From Vreelandella maris (GTDB taxonomy: Bacteria; Pseudomonadota; Gammaproteobacteria; Pseudomonadales; Halomonadaceae), in the NCBI RefSeq assembly GCF_013371085.1, contig NZ_JABWCV010000002.1, positions 1-64,000 of the forward strand: 64,000 nucleotides of DNA. The letters are read 5' to 3'. Under the pieces are notes generated by a model that did not search any database, was not told the DNA's origin, and saw only the letters and a program-made list of their open reading frames with translations. A program made the position numbers and the translations under genes. Of the stretch, positions 1-8,334 are shown one piece after another. Numbering within the stretch: the first letter of the stretch is position 1; every line of letters starts with the position of its first letter.

Positions 1-273
1 CATCTGTGAGCATCAGTCGGGGCATGGCAAGCTCGCAGTTTGTTGGTGTCGGAACCTGTATTCTGTGAGTTTGCCCCTATCCTGCCAATGCTATCCCTCA
101 AAACGTCAACAGGCCCTAGTCATTTCGGTATGCTTTATTAGGTAGTCGTCTTGATGGTTTTTTCGATGCAAGGCGTGAGAACGGCGATTGAACTGTAATA
201 CTGCTTCCTTAGCTAACATTGAGGTTTGCACAGTACGCCGCACTGACCTGCCATTGCTAGAAGGAGATGTTCA

Positions 274-2940
274 ATGTCAATTCGCAATTTAGATGCGTTG
301 TTTTCTCCCACCACGATCGCTTTGATTGGTGCCAGCAATCGCCCAGGCTCAGTAGGTGCTGTGCTGGCGCGCAACTTGTTTGATGCCGGATTCGAAGGGC
401 CGATCCTGACCGTAAACCCAAGAGAGCGGGCTATCCGCTCGGCTCTCAACTACCACTCGGTAAGTGAGCTGCCGTTAGCGCCTGACTTGGCCATTATTGC
501 GACGCCACCAGATACGGTTCCTGGGCTTATTCGCGAGCTCGGGGAGTGTGGCTGCCGGGCTGCAGTGGTGATTACCGCTGGCTTCGGTGAGGGTGAGCAT
601 GCCGATGGCCAAGTGCTCAAACAGGCGATGCTCGATGCGGCAAAGCCTTACTTGATGCGTATTGTTGGCCCTAATTGCTTGGGGGTCTTGGCACCGCACC
701 GGGGGATCAATGCCAGCTTTGCGCATATCATGCCCCAAAAGGGGAATGTTGCCTTCGTGACGCAGTCTGGCGCGGTAGCCACTTCTATTCTCGATTGGGC
801 GTCAGCGCGGGGGATCGGCTTTTCGCATGTGGTGTCCCTCGGTTCGATGAGCGATGTCGATTTTGGCGATATGCTCGACTACTTAGCTCTCGACCCCAAG
901 ACGCATTCCATTCTGCTTTATGTTGAGGCCATTACTGAGGCACGAAAATTCCTATCCGCAGCTCGCAAGGCCTCTCGTAATAAACCTGTGGTGGTGGTCA
1001 AGGCAGGGCGCAGCGACGCTGGCGCTAAAGCCGCGCTGTCACATACCGGGGCGCTGGCGGGTGCTGATGCCGTTTACGATGCAGCATTTCGGCGTGCAGG
1101 TATGCTGCGGGTCAATACACTTGATGAACTATTTCAAGCCGCAGGCACTCTGGCCACCGGTATCCACGTTAAAGGCGACCGGCTAGCTATTCTCACCAAC
1201 GGAGGAGGAATTGGTGTGCTGGCAGTTGATGAACTGGCCGAGATGCAGGGGCGCTTGGCCGAGCTTTCTGAAGCGACACTTGCGCGTTTGGATAGTGTGC
1301 TGCCATCCACGTGGTCGCATGCCAATCCCGTCGATATCCTCGGTGATGCGCCAGGGGAGCGCTACACAAGTGCACTTGAAGCCTTACTCAATGAGAAGGA
1401 AGCGGATGCGATTCTTGTTATGAACTGCCCCACAGCGGTCGCAGATAGCCTGGACGCCGCCCAAGCGGTGGTTGATACCCTGGGGTCAAAACGCCCGGCA
1501 GTTCTTACCTGTTGGCTGGGAGAAGGGGCGCCAGCTAAGGCCCGCCGTTTGTTTGCTGCACAAAAAATTCCAACCTACGAAACGCCTGAGCAGGCCATCC
1601 GGGCCTTCTGGCACTTATCCAGCTACTGGAGAAACCAGCAAACGTTGATGGAAACGCCACCACCCATTTCCACTGGCGGTACCATCGATAAAGCCAGCGC
1701 GAACGCCATTATTGACCAAGTCCTTAAAGATGAGCGCAACGTGCTAACCGAGCCAGAGGCCTCGGCAATATTGTCAGCTTATGGGATTCCAACCGTCCCT
1801 GCCATCGCTGTGCATACACCGGAAGAGGCGAGTGAAGCAGCAAAGCAGTTGGGCTTCCCGGTCGTGTTGAAGATCCTCTCGCGTGATATCTCGCATAAGT
1901 CTGATAGCGGCGGAGTGCAGTTGAACCTGGCCTCGCCCGGTGCGGTGGCACAGGCGGCCGAAGATATGCTGGCGACGATTCACCAAGTGGCGCCTGAGGC
2001 GCGGTTAGATGGTTTTAATGTACAGCCGATGATTCGTCGCCCTGGGGCGCATGAGCTGATTTTAGGTGTCGCGGAAGATAGCGTTTTCGGGCCGATTATT
2101 ATGTTTGGCCAGGGAGGCACGGCAGTAGAGCTAATCGGTGACCGGGTGGTGGGTCTCCCGCCACTCAACCCGCTGCTAGCACAAGAAATGATCCAGGCGA
2201 CACGTATCTCACGTTTGCTGCGCGGCTACCGTGACCGTCCTGCGGCCGACTTGGAGGCAATTTCTCTCACCCTCATTAAACTGTCACAGTTGATCAGCGA
2301 TCTGGATCGCGTGGTTGAACTGGATATCAATCCGCTACTGGCCGATGCCAGCGGAGTGATTGCCTTGGATGCGCGCATCGTGGTCAAGGCCGACCGTGAA
2401 CAGCGGCCTCCGTTTGCTATCCGCCCATATCCGCAGCAACTTGAGCAAACTATCGAAACACGCAATGGGCAATGTTATTCACTGCGCCCCATTCGACCCG
2501 AAGATGAAGGTTCGCTGGTGGAAATGCTTCGTCATTCCACGTCCGATGATGTGCGGCTACGCTTCTTTGCCGCCATCCGGCGGTTCGACCATGCCTTCGC
2601 CGCCCGGCTGACTCAGATCGACTATGATCGGGAAATGGCGTTTATTGCGATGCCGCCAGATAAACAGGAAATCGTGGGTGTTGTCCGCTTATCTGCCGAT
2701 CCCGACAAAGAAAAGGCGGAGTTTGCGATCATGGTGCGTAGTGACATGAAGGGAACCGGGCTTGGCTATCGGCTTATGCAACAAATGATCGATTATGCCC
2801 GTGAAAGTGGTCTTCAGCAGGTCTTTGCCGATGTTCTGCGAGAAAACCATGCCATGCGGGAAATGGCGAAAGAGTTTGGCTTCGTGGTTCAGCCAGCCAA
2901 TGATGAGACGGATACCGTCATGGTCGTGCTTAATCTGTAA
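274..2940 (+). CDS. patZ: PatZ/Pat-type bifunctional acyl-CoA synthetase-like / GNAT protein lysine acetyltransferase
   Basis: 888 residues, about the length of E. coli PatZ (YfiQ). Domains in order: CoA-binding Rossmann domain (about 1-130, with IGASNRPGSVG near 18-28), succinyl-CoA-ligase-like domains (about 130-450, VGPNCLG near 131 and SHTGALAG at 256-263), an ATP-grasp domain (about 485-700, with KSDSGGVQLNL), and a C-terminal GNAT acetyltransferase (about 720-888). Family members acetylate lysines, notably in acetyl-CoA synthetase, in the cytoplasm using acetyl-CoA. The ATG at 274 has an AAGGAG site at 261-266. It stands alone, with a strong hairpin behind it. His257 is kept in the loop that carries the phosphohistidine in ADP-forming synthetases, so residual synthetase activity is possible. 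An ADP-forming acetyl-CoA synthetase is the main alternative, but the GNAT tail favours Pat. Confidence 0.9.
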   Translation: MSIRNLDALFSPTTIALIGASNRPGSVGAVLARNLFDAGFEGPILTVNPRERAIRSALNYHSVSELPLAPDLAIIATPPDTVPGLIRELGECGCRAAVVITAGFGEGEHADGQVLKQAMLDAAKPYLMRIVGPNCLGVLAPHRGINASFAHIMPQKGNVAFVTQSGAVATSILDWASARGIGFSHVVSLGSMSDVDFGDMLDYLALDPKTHSILLYVEAITEARKFLSAARKASRNKPVVVVKAGRSDAGAKAALSHTGALAGADAVYDAAFRRAGMLRVNTLDELFQAAGTLATGIHVKGDRLAILTNGGGIGVLAVDELAEMQGRLAELSEATLARLDSVLPSTWSHANPVDILGDAPGERYTSALEALLNEKEADAILVMNCPTAVADSLDAAQAVVDTLGSKRPAVLTCWLGEGAPAKARRLFAAQKIPTYETPEQAIRAFWHLSSYWRNQQTLMETPPPISTGGTIDKASANAIIDQVLKDERNVLTEPEASAILSAYGIPTVPAIAVHTPEEASEAAKQLGFPVVLKILSRDISHKSDSGGVQLNLASPGAVAQAAEDMLATIHQVAPEARLDGFNVQPMIRRPGAHELILGVAEDSVFGPIIMFGQGGTAVELIGDRVVGLPPLNPLLAQEMIQATRISRLLRGYRDRPAADLEAISLTLIKLSQLISDLDRVVELDINPLLADASGVIALDARIVVKADREQRPPFAIRPYPQQLEQTIETRNGQCYSLRPIRPEDEGSLVEMLRHSTSDDVRLRFFAAIRRFDHAFAARLTQIDYDREMAFIAMPPDKQEIVGVVRLSADPDKEKAEFAIMVRSDMKGTGLGYRLMQQMIDYARESGLQQVFADVLRENHAMREMAKEFGFVVQPANDETDTVMVVLNL

Positions 2941-3008
2941 CGCCACTACCTCATTAACTGGGGTGTAGAGAAGATTCCCGCGTTAGCGCCAAGCAATCAG
3001 TACCGCAA

Positions 3009-3053
3009 GTACGCAAACGCCCCGCTGGATATGCCAGCGGGGCGTTTGCGTAC
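3009..3053. terminator. Perfect 20-bp hairpin between convergent genes
   Basis: Arms at 3009-3028 and 3034-3053 are exact reverse complements around a 5-base loop. It lies between patZ and the convergent small gene. There is no clear T-run on either side, so bidirectional termination or 3'-end protection is inferred from position and stem strength. Confidence 0.6.
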
Positions 3054-3117
3054 TAGCGACTTAATCTTCTGTGGAAGTGTCAGATATCCCACCTATGCAA
3101 ACCAAGTTGCCTAGCGT

Positions 3118-3306
3118 TTAAGGACGATTATCGAAGGTATTGCCAGGGCGCTTTGCTGTTGTATCGCGCGGGGTAGCCTGCGGCTGTGGCGGCGTCCGCT
3201 TTGCATCATTGCGACCACGAACATCTTTCCAAGCGTCCTTGGCTTTCTGTCTGTTTGCTGGCTTACGCAGCCAATTGACGACTGCCATTACGATCCATTT
3301 TCTCAT
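3118..3306 (-). CDS. Small basic protein of unknown function (62 aa)
   Basis: Not recognised as a named family. The ATG at 3306 has a near-perfect AGGAGGT ribosome-binding site four bases upstream, the strongest reason to call it real. The N-terminus is short and hydrophobic (IVMAVVNWL) and is followed by a basic, Lys/Arg-rich segment. The C-terminal half is rich in Pro, Thr, Gln and Arg and probably disordered. It may associate with membrane or nucleic acid, but the sequence does not settle this. It is convergent with patZ and shares the hairpin at 3009-3053. Confidence 0.65.
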   Translation of the reverse strand: MRKWIVMAVVNWLRKPANRQKAKDAWKDVRGRNDAKRTPPQPQATPRDTTAKRPGNTFDNRP

Positions 3307-3776
3307 GCGAACCTCCTGGTACCTAATTGCTTAGGGGCATATTCGTTATAGCATTGGTGTTAAGTCCAAGCCGTTCAAGACGGACTAGGGTATGTAACGA
3401 TATTCGACGCGCCGCATTCCTCTGAGTTCCTAATTTTCTACTTCAATCTACATCAGGCTAAGTGTTCAGCCATCCATGTGCTATTTCACTATTCTCTATG
3501 CGGTCATGCCCTTAATCCTCCTTTTTTGCTCCTTAAGCGTAGCAGAGAACTCATTTGATACCTGTGTGGCTAACCAGCTTTATCGCTCTGTTTTATAGCT
3601 ATCGACATGCGCTTCGGGAGAAAGTAAACTGACTTTGATTGAATATTGCACACAATGATCATTAACTCGACGATAGTCTAATATGCCCAGTACAACAATT
3701 CTAAACGCGCTGGTGAAAGGGCTGATGGCGGGGTACTGAGTGATTTGCAAACGTCTAAGAGGCTAGGGAGAAAATA
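3307..3776. other. 470-bp gene-free region upstream of the uxaA-like gene
   Basis: No convincing ORF. It must hold the promoter of the minus-strand small gene at its left end and that of the uxaA-like gene at its right end. The right part contains an operator-like element (3644-3657) next to a candidate promoter. The rest is AT-rich and shows nothing else recognisable. Confidence 0.6.
3644..3657 (-). promoter_or_regulatory. Operator-like element, copy 1 (CATTGTGTGCAATA on minus strand)
   Basis: The core ATTG-N4-CAAT is an inverted repeat of the kind bound by GntR/FCD regulators. The same 14-mer with one base different recurs at 11366-11379 upstream of tctC. It lies about 120 bases before the uxaA-like start and touches a weak -35 (TGATCA, 3656-3661) that is 17 bases from a -10-like TAATAT (3679-3684). 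Binding by the GntR protein at 5354-6319 is inferred. Confidence 0.5.
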
Positions 3777-5306
3777 ATGGAGCTTATCAATAGTGTACCT
3801 GCGGTCATTAGGTTGCATCATCATGACAATGTTGGCGTGGCGAGCAGGGCTGTTCCGAAGGGCTACCCCATTGACGATGAGCAGCATACTGCCCATGAGA
3901 ATATTGATGCTGGTCATAAGGTTGCGTTAACGGTCATTGAGCCAGAACAGCCCATCTTCAAATATGGTCAAATTATTGGGCTGGCAACGCGGCGTATCGA
4001 GGCCGGTGAGCATGTGCATACGCACAATATTATTATGTTGGAACGTGATGCATCACTTGAGCATTTCAAGCCAGCGCCAAGGACATCGGTGACTGACAGC
4101 CAGCGCTCCTTTAATGGCTACCATCGTGCAAATGGCCAAGTAGGTACCCGCAACTATATTGGCATTCTTTCCACCGTGAACTGTTCGGCCACAGTCTCGA
4201 AAGTCGTTGCCGAGCGTCTCAATGCCAGCGGTGAGTTTGAGGCATTAGGCTTTGATGGCGTCGTGCCGGTCACCCATGGTTCAGGCTGCGCAATGAATAC
4301 GGAGTCTGAGGGGTTTGCATTCCTTGAACGGGTATTGAATGGCTATGCGATCAATCCGAATTTTGCTTTTGTGCTTATTATTGGTTTAGGTTGCGAAGCT
4401 AATCAGGTTAAGCAACTGGTTGAAAAGTATGGACTGACCGATACATCAAGAATATTTTACTTTAATATTCAGAGCGCTGGCGGTACCCGAGCGAGCATTG
4501 AGAAGGCGTCGGAAAAAATCCGTCAAATGTCGAATGACTACCGTGATGCCGAGAGACGCCCGGCCCCGTTGAGCCACCTTACCGTGGCACTGCAGTGTGG
4601 TGGGTCAGATGGTTATTCTGGCATTACCGCCAACCCCGCTCTGGGACATGCGGCTGATCTTATCGTCCAACATGGCGGTAGCGTTATATTGAGTGAAACG
4701 CCTGAAATCTATGGCGCCGAGCATTTGCTGCTAGATAGAGCTATCAATGAAGACGTGGCGCGTAAGCTGCTTGAAAGGATCGAGTGGTGGAAGCACTACA
4801 CGCAGATCAATGGGGCTGAATTAAACAATAATCCTTCGCCGGGAAATAAAGCAGGGGGCTTGTCCACCATTCTTGAAAAATCGCTGGGCGCCGTGGCTAA
4901 GAGTGGTTCTTCGAGCCTTAATGACGTGCTTGAGTATGCCCAGCCGTTGAAAGAGCCAGGTTTTAATTTTATGGATAGCCCCGGCTATGATCCGGTATCC
5001 GTCACGGGTCAGATTGCTTCAGGCGCAACCGTTGTGTGTTTTACCACGGGGCGCGGCTCTGTCTCCGGGTTTAAGCCCGCGCCGTGTATTAAGCTGGCCA
5101 CCAATACGCAGATGTATGAAAGTATTCTCGAAGATATGGATATTAACTGTGGCACCATTGTGGATGGTACCGCCACAGTAGAAGAAGTGGGCGAGCATAT
5201 TTTTGAGAAGATCATTTCGATTGCCTCGGGCGAGCAGAGTGCCAGTGAATCGTTGGGTTATGGTAACAATGAATTTGTGCCGTGGATGGTGGGTGCCGTT
5301 ACTTAA
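3777..5306 (+). CDS. UxaA-family dehydratase/lyase (altronate/galactarate dehydratase-like)
   Basis: 509 residues, full length for UxaA/GarD (about 495-523). An N-terminal SAF domain (about 10-90) is followed by the large D-galactarate dehydratase/altronate hydrolase domain (about 115-505; GTRNYIGILSTVNCSAT, HGSGCAMNT and CGGSDGYSGITANPALG are visible). Family members remove water, or sulfite in the SuyAB branch, from a 2-hydroxy acid using a divalent metal, usually Fe2+. The gntR-type regulator begins 47 bases downstream on the same strand. The substrate cannot be read from sequence. A sugar-acid dehydratase is the default; a fused sulfolactate sulfo-lyase is an alternative, although SuyA and SuyB are normally separate proteins. 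The start at 3777 follows AGGGAGAAAATA. Confidence 0.85.
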   Translation: MELINSVPAVIRLHHHDNVGVASRAVPKGYPIDDEQHTAHENIDAGHKVALTVIEPEQPIFKYGQIIGLATRRIEAGEHVHTHNIIMLERDASLEHFKPAPRTSVTDSQRSFNGYHRANGQVGTRNYIGILSTVNCSATVSKVVAERLNASGEFEALGFDGVVPVTHGSGCAMNTESEGFAFLERVLNGYAINPNFAFVLIIGLGCEANQVKQLVEKYGLTDTSRIFYFNIQSAGGTRASIEKASEKIRQMSNDYRDAERRPAPLSHLTVALQCGGSDGYSGITANPALGHAADLIVQHGGSVILSETPEIYGAEHLLLDRAINEDVARKLLERIEWWKHYTQINGAELNNNPSPGNKAGGLSTILEKSLGAVAKSGSSSLNDVLEYAQPLKEPGFNFMDSPGYDPVSVTGQIASGATVVCFTTGRGSVSGFKPAPCIKLATNTQMYESILEDMDINCGTIVDGTATVEEVGEHIFEKIISIASGEQSASESLGYGNNEFVPWMVGAVT

Positions 5307-5353
5307 CAGCCCTATATAGCCCTTAACTAACACCTATGTAATGAGTGGCTTGA

Positions 5354-6319
5354 ATGTCGCAGTCGTTAAAAGACCAGCTTTACGAGGCGCTTAAGCGAAG
5401 TATCAACAGTGGCCACCTTGAGTCAGGTTTAGTGCTACTCGAAGGCAATATTGCAGAAATATTCGGAATGAGCCGCTCTCCTGTTCGTCAGACGTTAGGA
5501 CGACTGTATGATGAACAGTTAATTTGCCGTTTCGATGGCCGTGGTTACTTGGTGGGGGCAACAGCCGTTGAGCCTATCAGGCGGAATCTAACCACGGCCG
5601 ATTTCAGTGCGTTGGGAGAGGATGCCAAGATTGAGCGCACGGACACTTGGCGCGCCATAGCCGATGTTGTGGAACATGATGTTGTCTTGAGTTCGATGAA
5701 GGGCAGGTTTGAACTCAACGAGCTCCAACTGGCAAGAAAATACAGTGTCAGCCGTACGATTACGCATCGAATTCTACTCTATCTGCAGTCCATTGGGGTG
5801 GTTGAAAAAGTGAAGTACACCAGTTGGTCCATTGTGCCGCTGGACAATGATCGACTGCATAACCTTTATGAAGCGCGTAGGCAGTTGGAGCCCTTTATGA
5901 TTGCCAGGGCTACGCAGAGTATGCCCGAGCAACAAATCTCCCATTTCATTGAGAAGTTAGAGCAGACAGCGGCGAAATATCCTAATGTCGAAGGCGCGAC
6001 ACTGGATGAACTTGAAAGCGACCTGCACTACAGAACCGTGAGCATGGGGGGCAATCAAGAAATTTTTAACATGCTAAGACGCACTCATCCTGTCCTGCTT
6101 ATGAGCAAGCACCTGCTGGGCTCGAGCATGGCACTGCCAGACAAAGATCCGTTCTTTCATGACCATCTAAAAATCTTCGACAGAATGCGTCATAAAGAGG
6201 GCGAGCAAGCTAGCCAAGCGCTCTCTGCTCACTTGGCAGGCTCCGAAGCCAAGGTTCAAGAGCGTCTTAGCGATTTTCGTGACCACGGCGTTCTCGACAT
6301 TCCCGATTACTTGCGTTAA
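5354..6319 (+). CDS. GntR-family regulator with tandem winged-helix domains and FCD-like ligand domain
   Basis: 321 residues. The first winged helix is at about 5-68 (AEIFGMSRSPVRQTLGRL, typical GntR recognition helix). A second winged-helix-like segment at about 97-160 contains ARKYSVSRTITHRILLYL. A helical FCD-like effector domain fills about 165-300. Most GntR regulators carry only one winged helix, so the duplication is unusual. The gene follows the uxaA-like gene and converges with the transporter operon, so it is the likely local regulator of the island. The ATG at 5354 has only a modest upstream GAGTGG. The effector is probably the transported acid or its product (inference). Confidence 0.85.
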   Translation: MSQSLKDQLYEALKRSINSGHLESGLVLLEGNIAEIFGMSRSPVRQTLGRLYDEQLICRFDGRGYLVGATAVEPIRRNLTTADFSALGEDAKIERTDTWRAIADVVEHDVVLSSMKGRFELNELQLARKYSVSRTITHRILLYLQSIGVVEKVKYTSWSIVPLDNDRLHNLYEARRQLEPFMIARATQSMPEQQISHFIEKLEQTAAKYPNVEGATLDELESDLHYRTVSMGGNQEIFNMLRRTHPVLLMSKHLLGSSMALPDKDPFFHDHLKIFDRMRHKEGEQASQALSAHLAGSEAKVQERLSDFRDHGVLDIPDYLR

Positions 6320-6340
6320 CGATAAAGGTAGTTTGCGTCG

Positions 6341-7231
6341 TTAATCGAGGGGCATTTCGTTTCGGCGTCTGAGTTCTCGAATCAAGGCGCTATGGTCGAG
6401 CTCTCCGTCGCCATGGGCAACAAGGTCCGTGAACAAGCTATTCACCAGCGATGTTACGGGCAGGTCAAGCGACAGCTCTTTGGCGAGCGCAATGGCCGTT
6501 TGGGTATCTTTGAGTTGCCATTTGGCGGGGCCACCCGGTGCGAAGTCATTGGCAATCATACGGGGGGCATGAGCGCGCAGTACGGTGGAGTCCGCAAAAC
6601 CACCTAACAGTGCCTCGCGAACTTTAGCGGGATCAGCGCCGCCGCGCTCTGCAAGAAGCACCGCCTCTGAGACAGTGGCGATCGTATTGGCGACGATTAA
6701 TTGATTGGCTAACTTCGCTAGCTGCCCGGTACCCGCCGGGCCAACATGAACCGGGTTGCCCATTACCTGAAGTAGGGTACTTGTGCGCTCGAATGTGGCC
6801 ACTTCACCGCCGACCATAATCGCCAAATTACCCGCTTGAGCACCTTTTTCGCCTCCTGATACGGGGGCATCCAGATAACCAATCCCGCGCTCAGCCGCGG
6901 CCTTGGCCTGCTGCTGTGCAGTCTCAACCGGGATCGAACTCATCACTACCAGCGTGCTGTGCGGCTTCATGGCTGCTAATAGACCGTTGGGGCCCAGGAT
7001 CACCTCATCGCAGACAGGCCCTGAACTGAGCATGACCACCACAACGTCTGCTTGCTCAGCCGCCTGCTGGAAAGTCTCGCTTACCTCTATGCCCAGTGAG
7101 GTAAGAGCGTGCGCTTTATCCGGGGTGCGATTCCATACGCGCATCTGATGGCCTGCTTTGGCGAGATTGGCGGCCATCGGCCCACCCATAATGCCTGTGC
7201 CAATAAAGCCTATTGTTGTTGGTTCGCTCAT
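6341..7231 (-). CDS. Beta-hydroxyacid dehydrogenase, tartronate-semialdehyde reductase/3-hydroxyisobutyrate dehydrogenase type
   Basis: 296 residues. N-terminal Rossmann fold with GFIGTGIMGGPMAANL at 8-23. Substrate-binding signature DAPVSGGEKGAQ at 121-132. Catalytic lysine K173 in GQLAKLANQL. Family enzymes interconvert a 3-hydroxy acid and its semialdehyde with NAD(P), in the cytoplasm. It is the last gene of the minus-strand operon tctC-tctB-tctA-ldh, 56 bases after ldh. A GarR-like role after a UxaA-type dehydratase would fit aldarate breakdown, but no aldolase (GarL type) or glycerate kinase is visible nearby, so the substrate stays open. Confidence 0.88.
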   Translation of the reverse strand: MSEPTTIGFIGTGIMGGPMAANLAKAGHQMRVWNRTPDKAHALTSLGIEVSETFQQAAEQADVVVVMLSSGPVCDEVILGPNGLLAAMKPHSTLVVMSSIPVETAQQQAKAAAERGIGYLDAPVSGGEKGAQAGNLAIMVGGEVATFERTSTLLQVMGNPVHVGPAGTGQLAKLANQLIVANTIATVSEAVLLAERGGADPAKVREALLGGFADSTVLRAHAPRMIANDFAPGGPAKWQLKDTQTAIALAKELSLDLPVTSLVNSLFTDLVAHGDGELDHSALIRELRRRNEMPLD

Positions 7232-7287
7232 GATAGATGCCTCACTGCTCTGGTCTTACGATGATCAATTATTTGCCGCAGCTATCT

Positions 7288-8334
7288 TTAATAACGGCCC
7301 TTTAGTGATGAGTCATCAATAGCCTTTTGTAGCTCAGTCACCACATCGTCCGGCAGCGGAATACCTTGTTCCAAGTACTTATCTCGACGACTAAGCCCGG
7401 CTTGTCCAGGCATTCGCACCGGATGCTGTGGGTTGACCGGCTTGGAGCTCAGGCATGCTTCGATTAAATGATCTGTTTCATCAAGGAAAGCACTCTGCCC
7501 CGAGAAAAGGGTGGGGTCGATCACCATGACTGTCACCGAGGCCCCCCAGCCAGTGGGCGCATCTTTACGACCAAACCCGCCTAAAGCGGAGGTCAGTGCT
7601 TCCACCATCAACCCCATCGCAAAACCTTTATGACCGAACTCCTGGCCGCCGAGCGGCAGGATGCTACCTTGCGGGTCGCTAAAGAAGTCCGCTGGGTCGT
7701 CGCTGGCAACACCGGTATTCGTCAGGATGACGGGATGCGCCATTTTGGTTTTCTCAGCATGTGCTTTTCCTACGCTGCCGTTAGTGACGGTCGACATGCT
7801 GACGTCCATCATGATCGGTTGGACGCGACTGGGGATGCCCATTGCAATAGGATTCGGTGTGTAAACTGGCGAAACGCCTCCATATGGAGCGACCGATTTC
7901 ACCGCTGGATCCGAGGTCATAATGATCGGCATCAACCCTTGCTCAACAAAAGGCTGTAAATACGAGGCCAAGCAGGCGATATGGTGCGAACGTTTTATGG
8001 TCACAATACCAATGCCAGACTCTCGTGCTGCATCAGCACTTCGCTCAAGCGCTTTTTGCACTAAGTAGGGGCCAAGAATATAGTGGCCATCAACAAGGGC
8101 AGCGACTGAGCTGATCTCTTTTGAGGTCATCGCGTTGTGGTCACCGCACGCATGCCCCGATTTCAAATCTCTTAAGTAACCATTAGCCAGTTTGACGCCA
8201 TGGGTATGGTGCCCCAATAAATCGCCTTCAATAAGAATACTGCTGGTCGTCTCACTTACTTCACGTGAAGCGCCGGCCTCCATGAATAGGGTAACCAGTA
8301 ACTCTTCCAACCAATTTTTTGTATAGCGTTTCAT
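7288..8334 (-). CDS. Ldh/MDH2-family NAD(P)-dependent 2-hydroxyacid dehydrogenase (YlbC/ComC-like)
   Basis: 348 residues, typical of the malate/L-lactate dehydrogenase type 2 family, which is unrelated to classical LDH. Visible hallmarks are GDLLGHHTHGVKLANGYL with the conserved His pair near residues 56-59, IKRSHHIACLASYL, and a C-terminal GHKGFAMGLMVEALTSALGG segment. Members oxidise 2-hydroxy acids (malate, ureidoglycolate, (R)-sulfolactate) to the 2-oxo acid. Its ATG overlaps the tctA stop by four bases, so the two are translationally coupled; the enzyme probably acts on the imported acid. The exact substrate is not determined by these motifs. Confidence 0.85.
   Translation of the reverse strand: MKRYTKNWLEELLVTLFMEAGASREVSETTSSILIEGDLLGHHTHGVKLANGYLRDLKSGHACGDHNAMTSKEISSVAALVDGHYILGPYLVQKALERSADAARESGIGIVTIKRSHHIACLASYLQPFVEQGLMPIIMTSDPAVKSVAPYGGVSPVYTPNPIAMGIPSRVQPIMMDVSMSTVTNGSVGKAHAEKTKMAHPVILTNTGVASDDPADFFSDPQGSILPLGGQEFGHKGFAMGLMVEALTSALGGFGRKDAPTGWGASVTVMVIDPTLFSGQSAFLDETDHLIEACLSSKPVNPQHPVRMPGQAGLSRRDKYLEQGIPLPDDVVTELQKAIDDSSLKGRY

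Noticed and set aside
5019-5333. 104-aa minus-strand ORF within the uxaA-like gene
   Set aside because: It lies antisense to a clear gene, has no ribosome-binding site and no recognisable domain.
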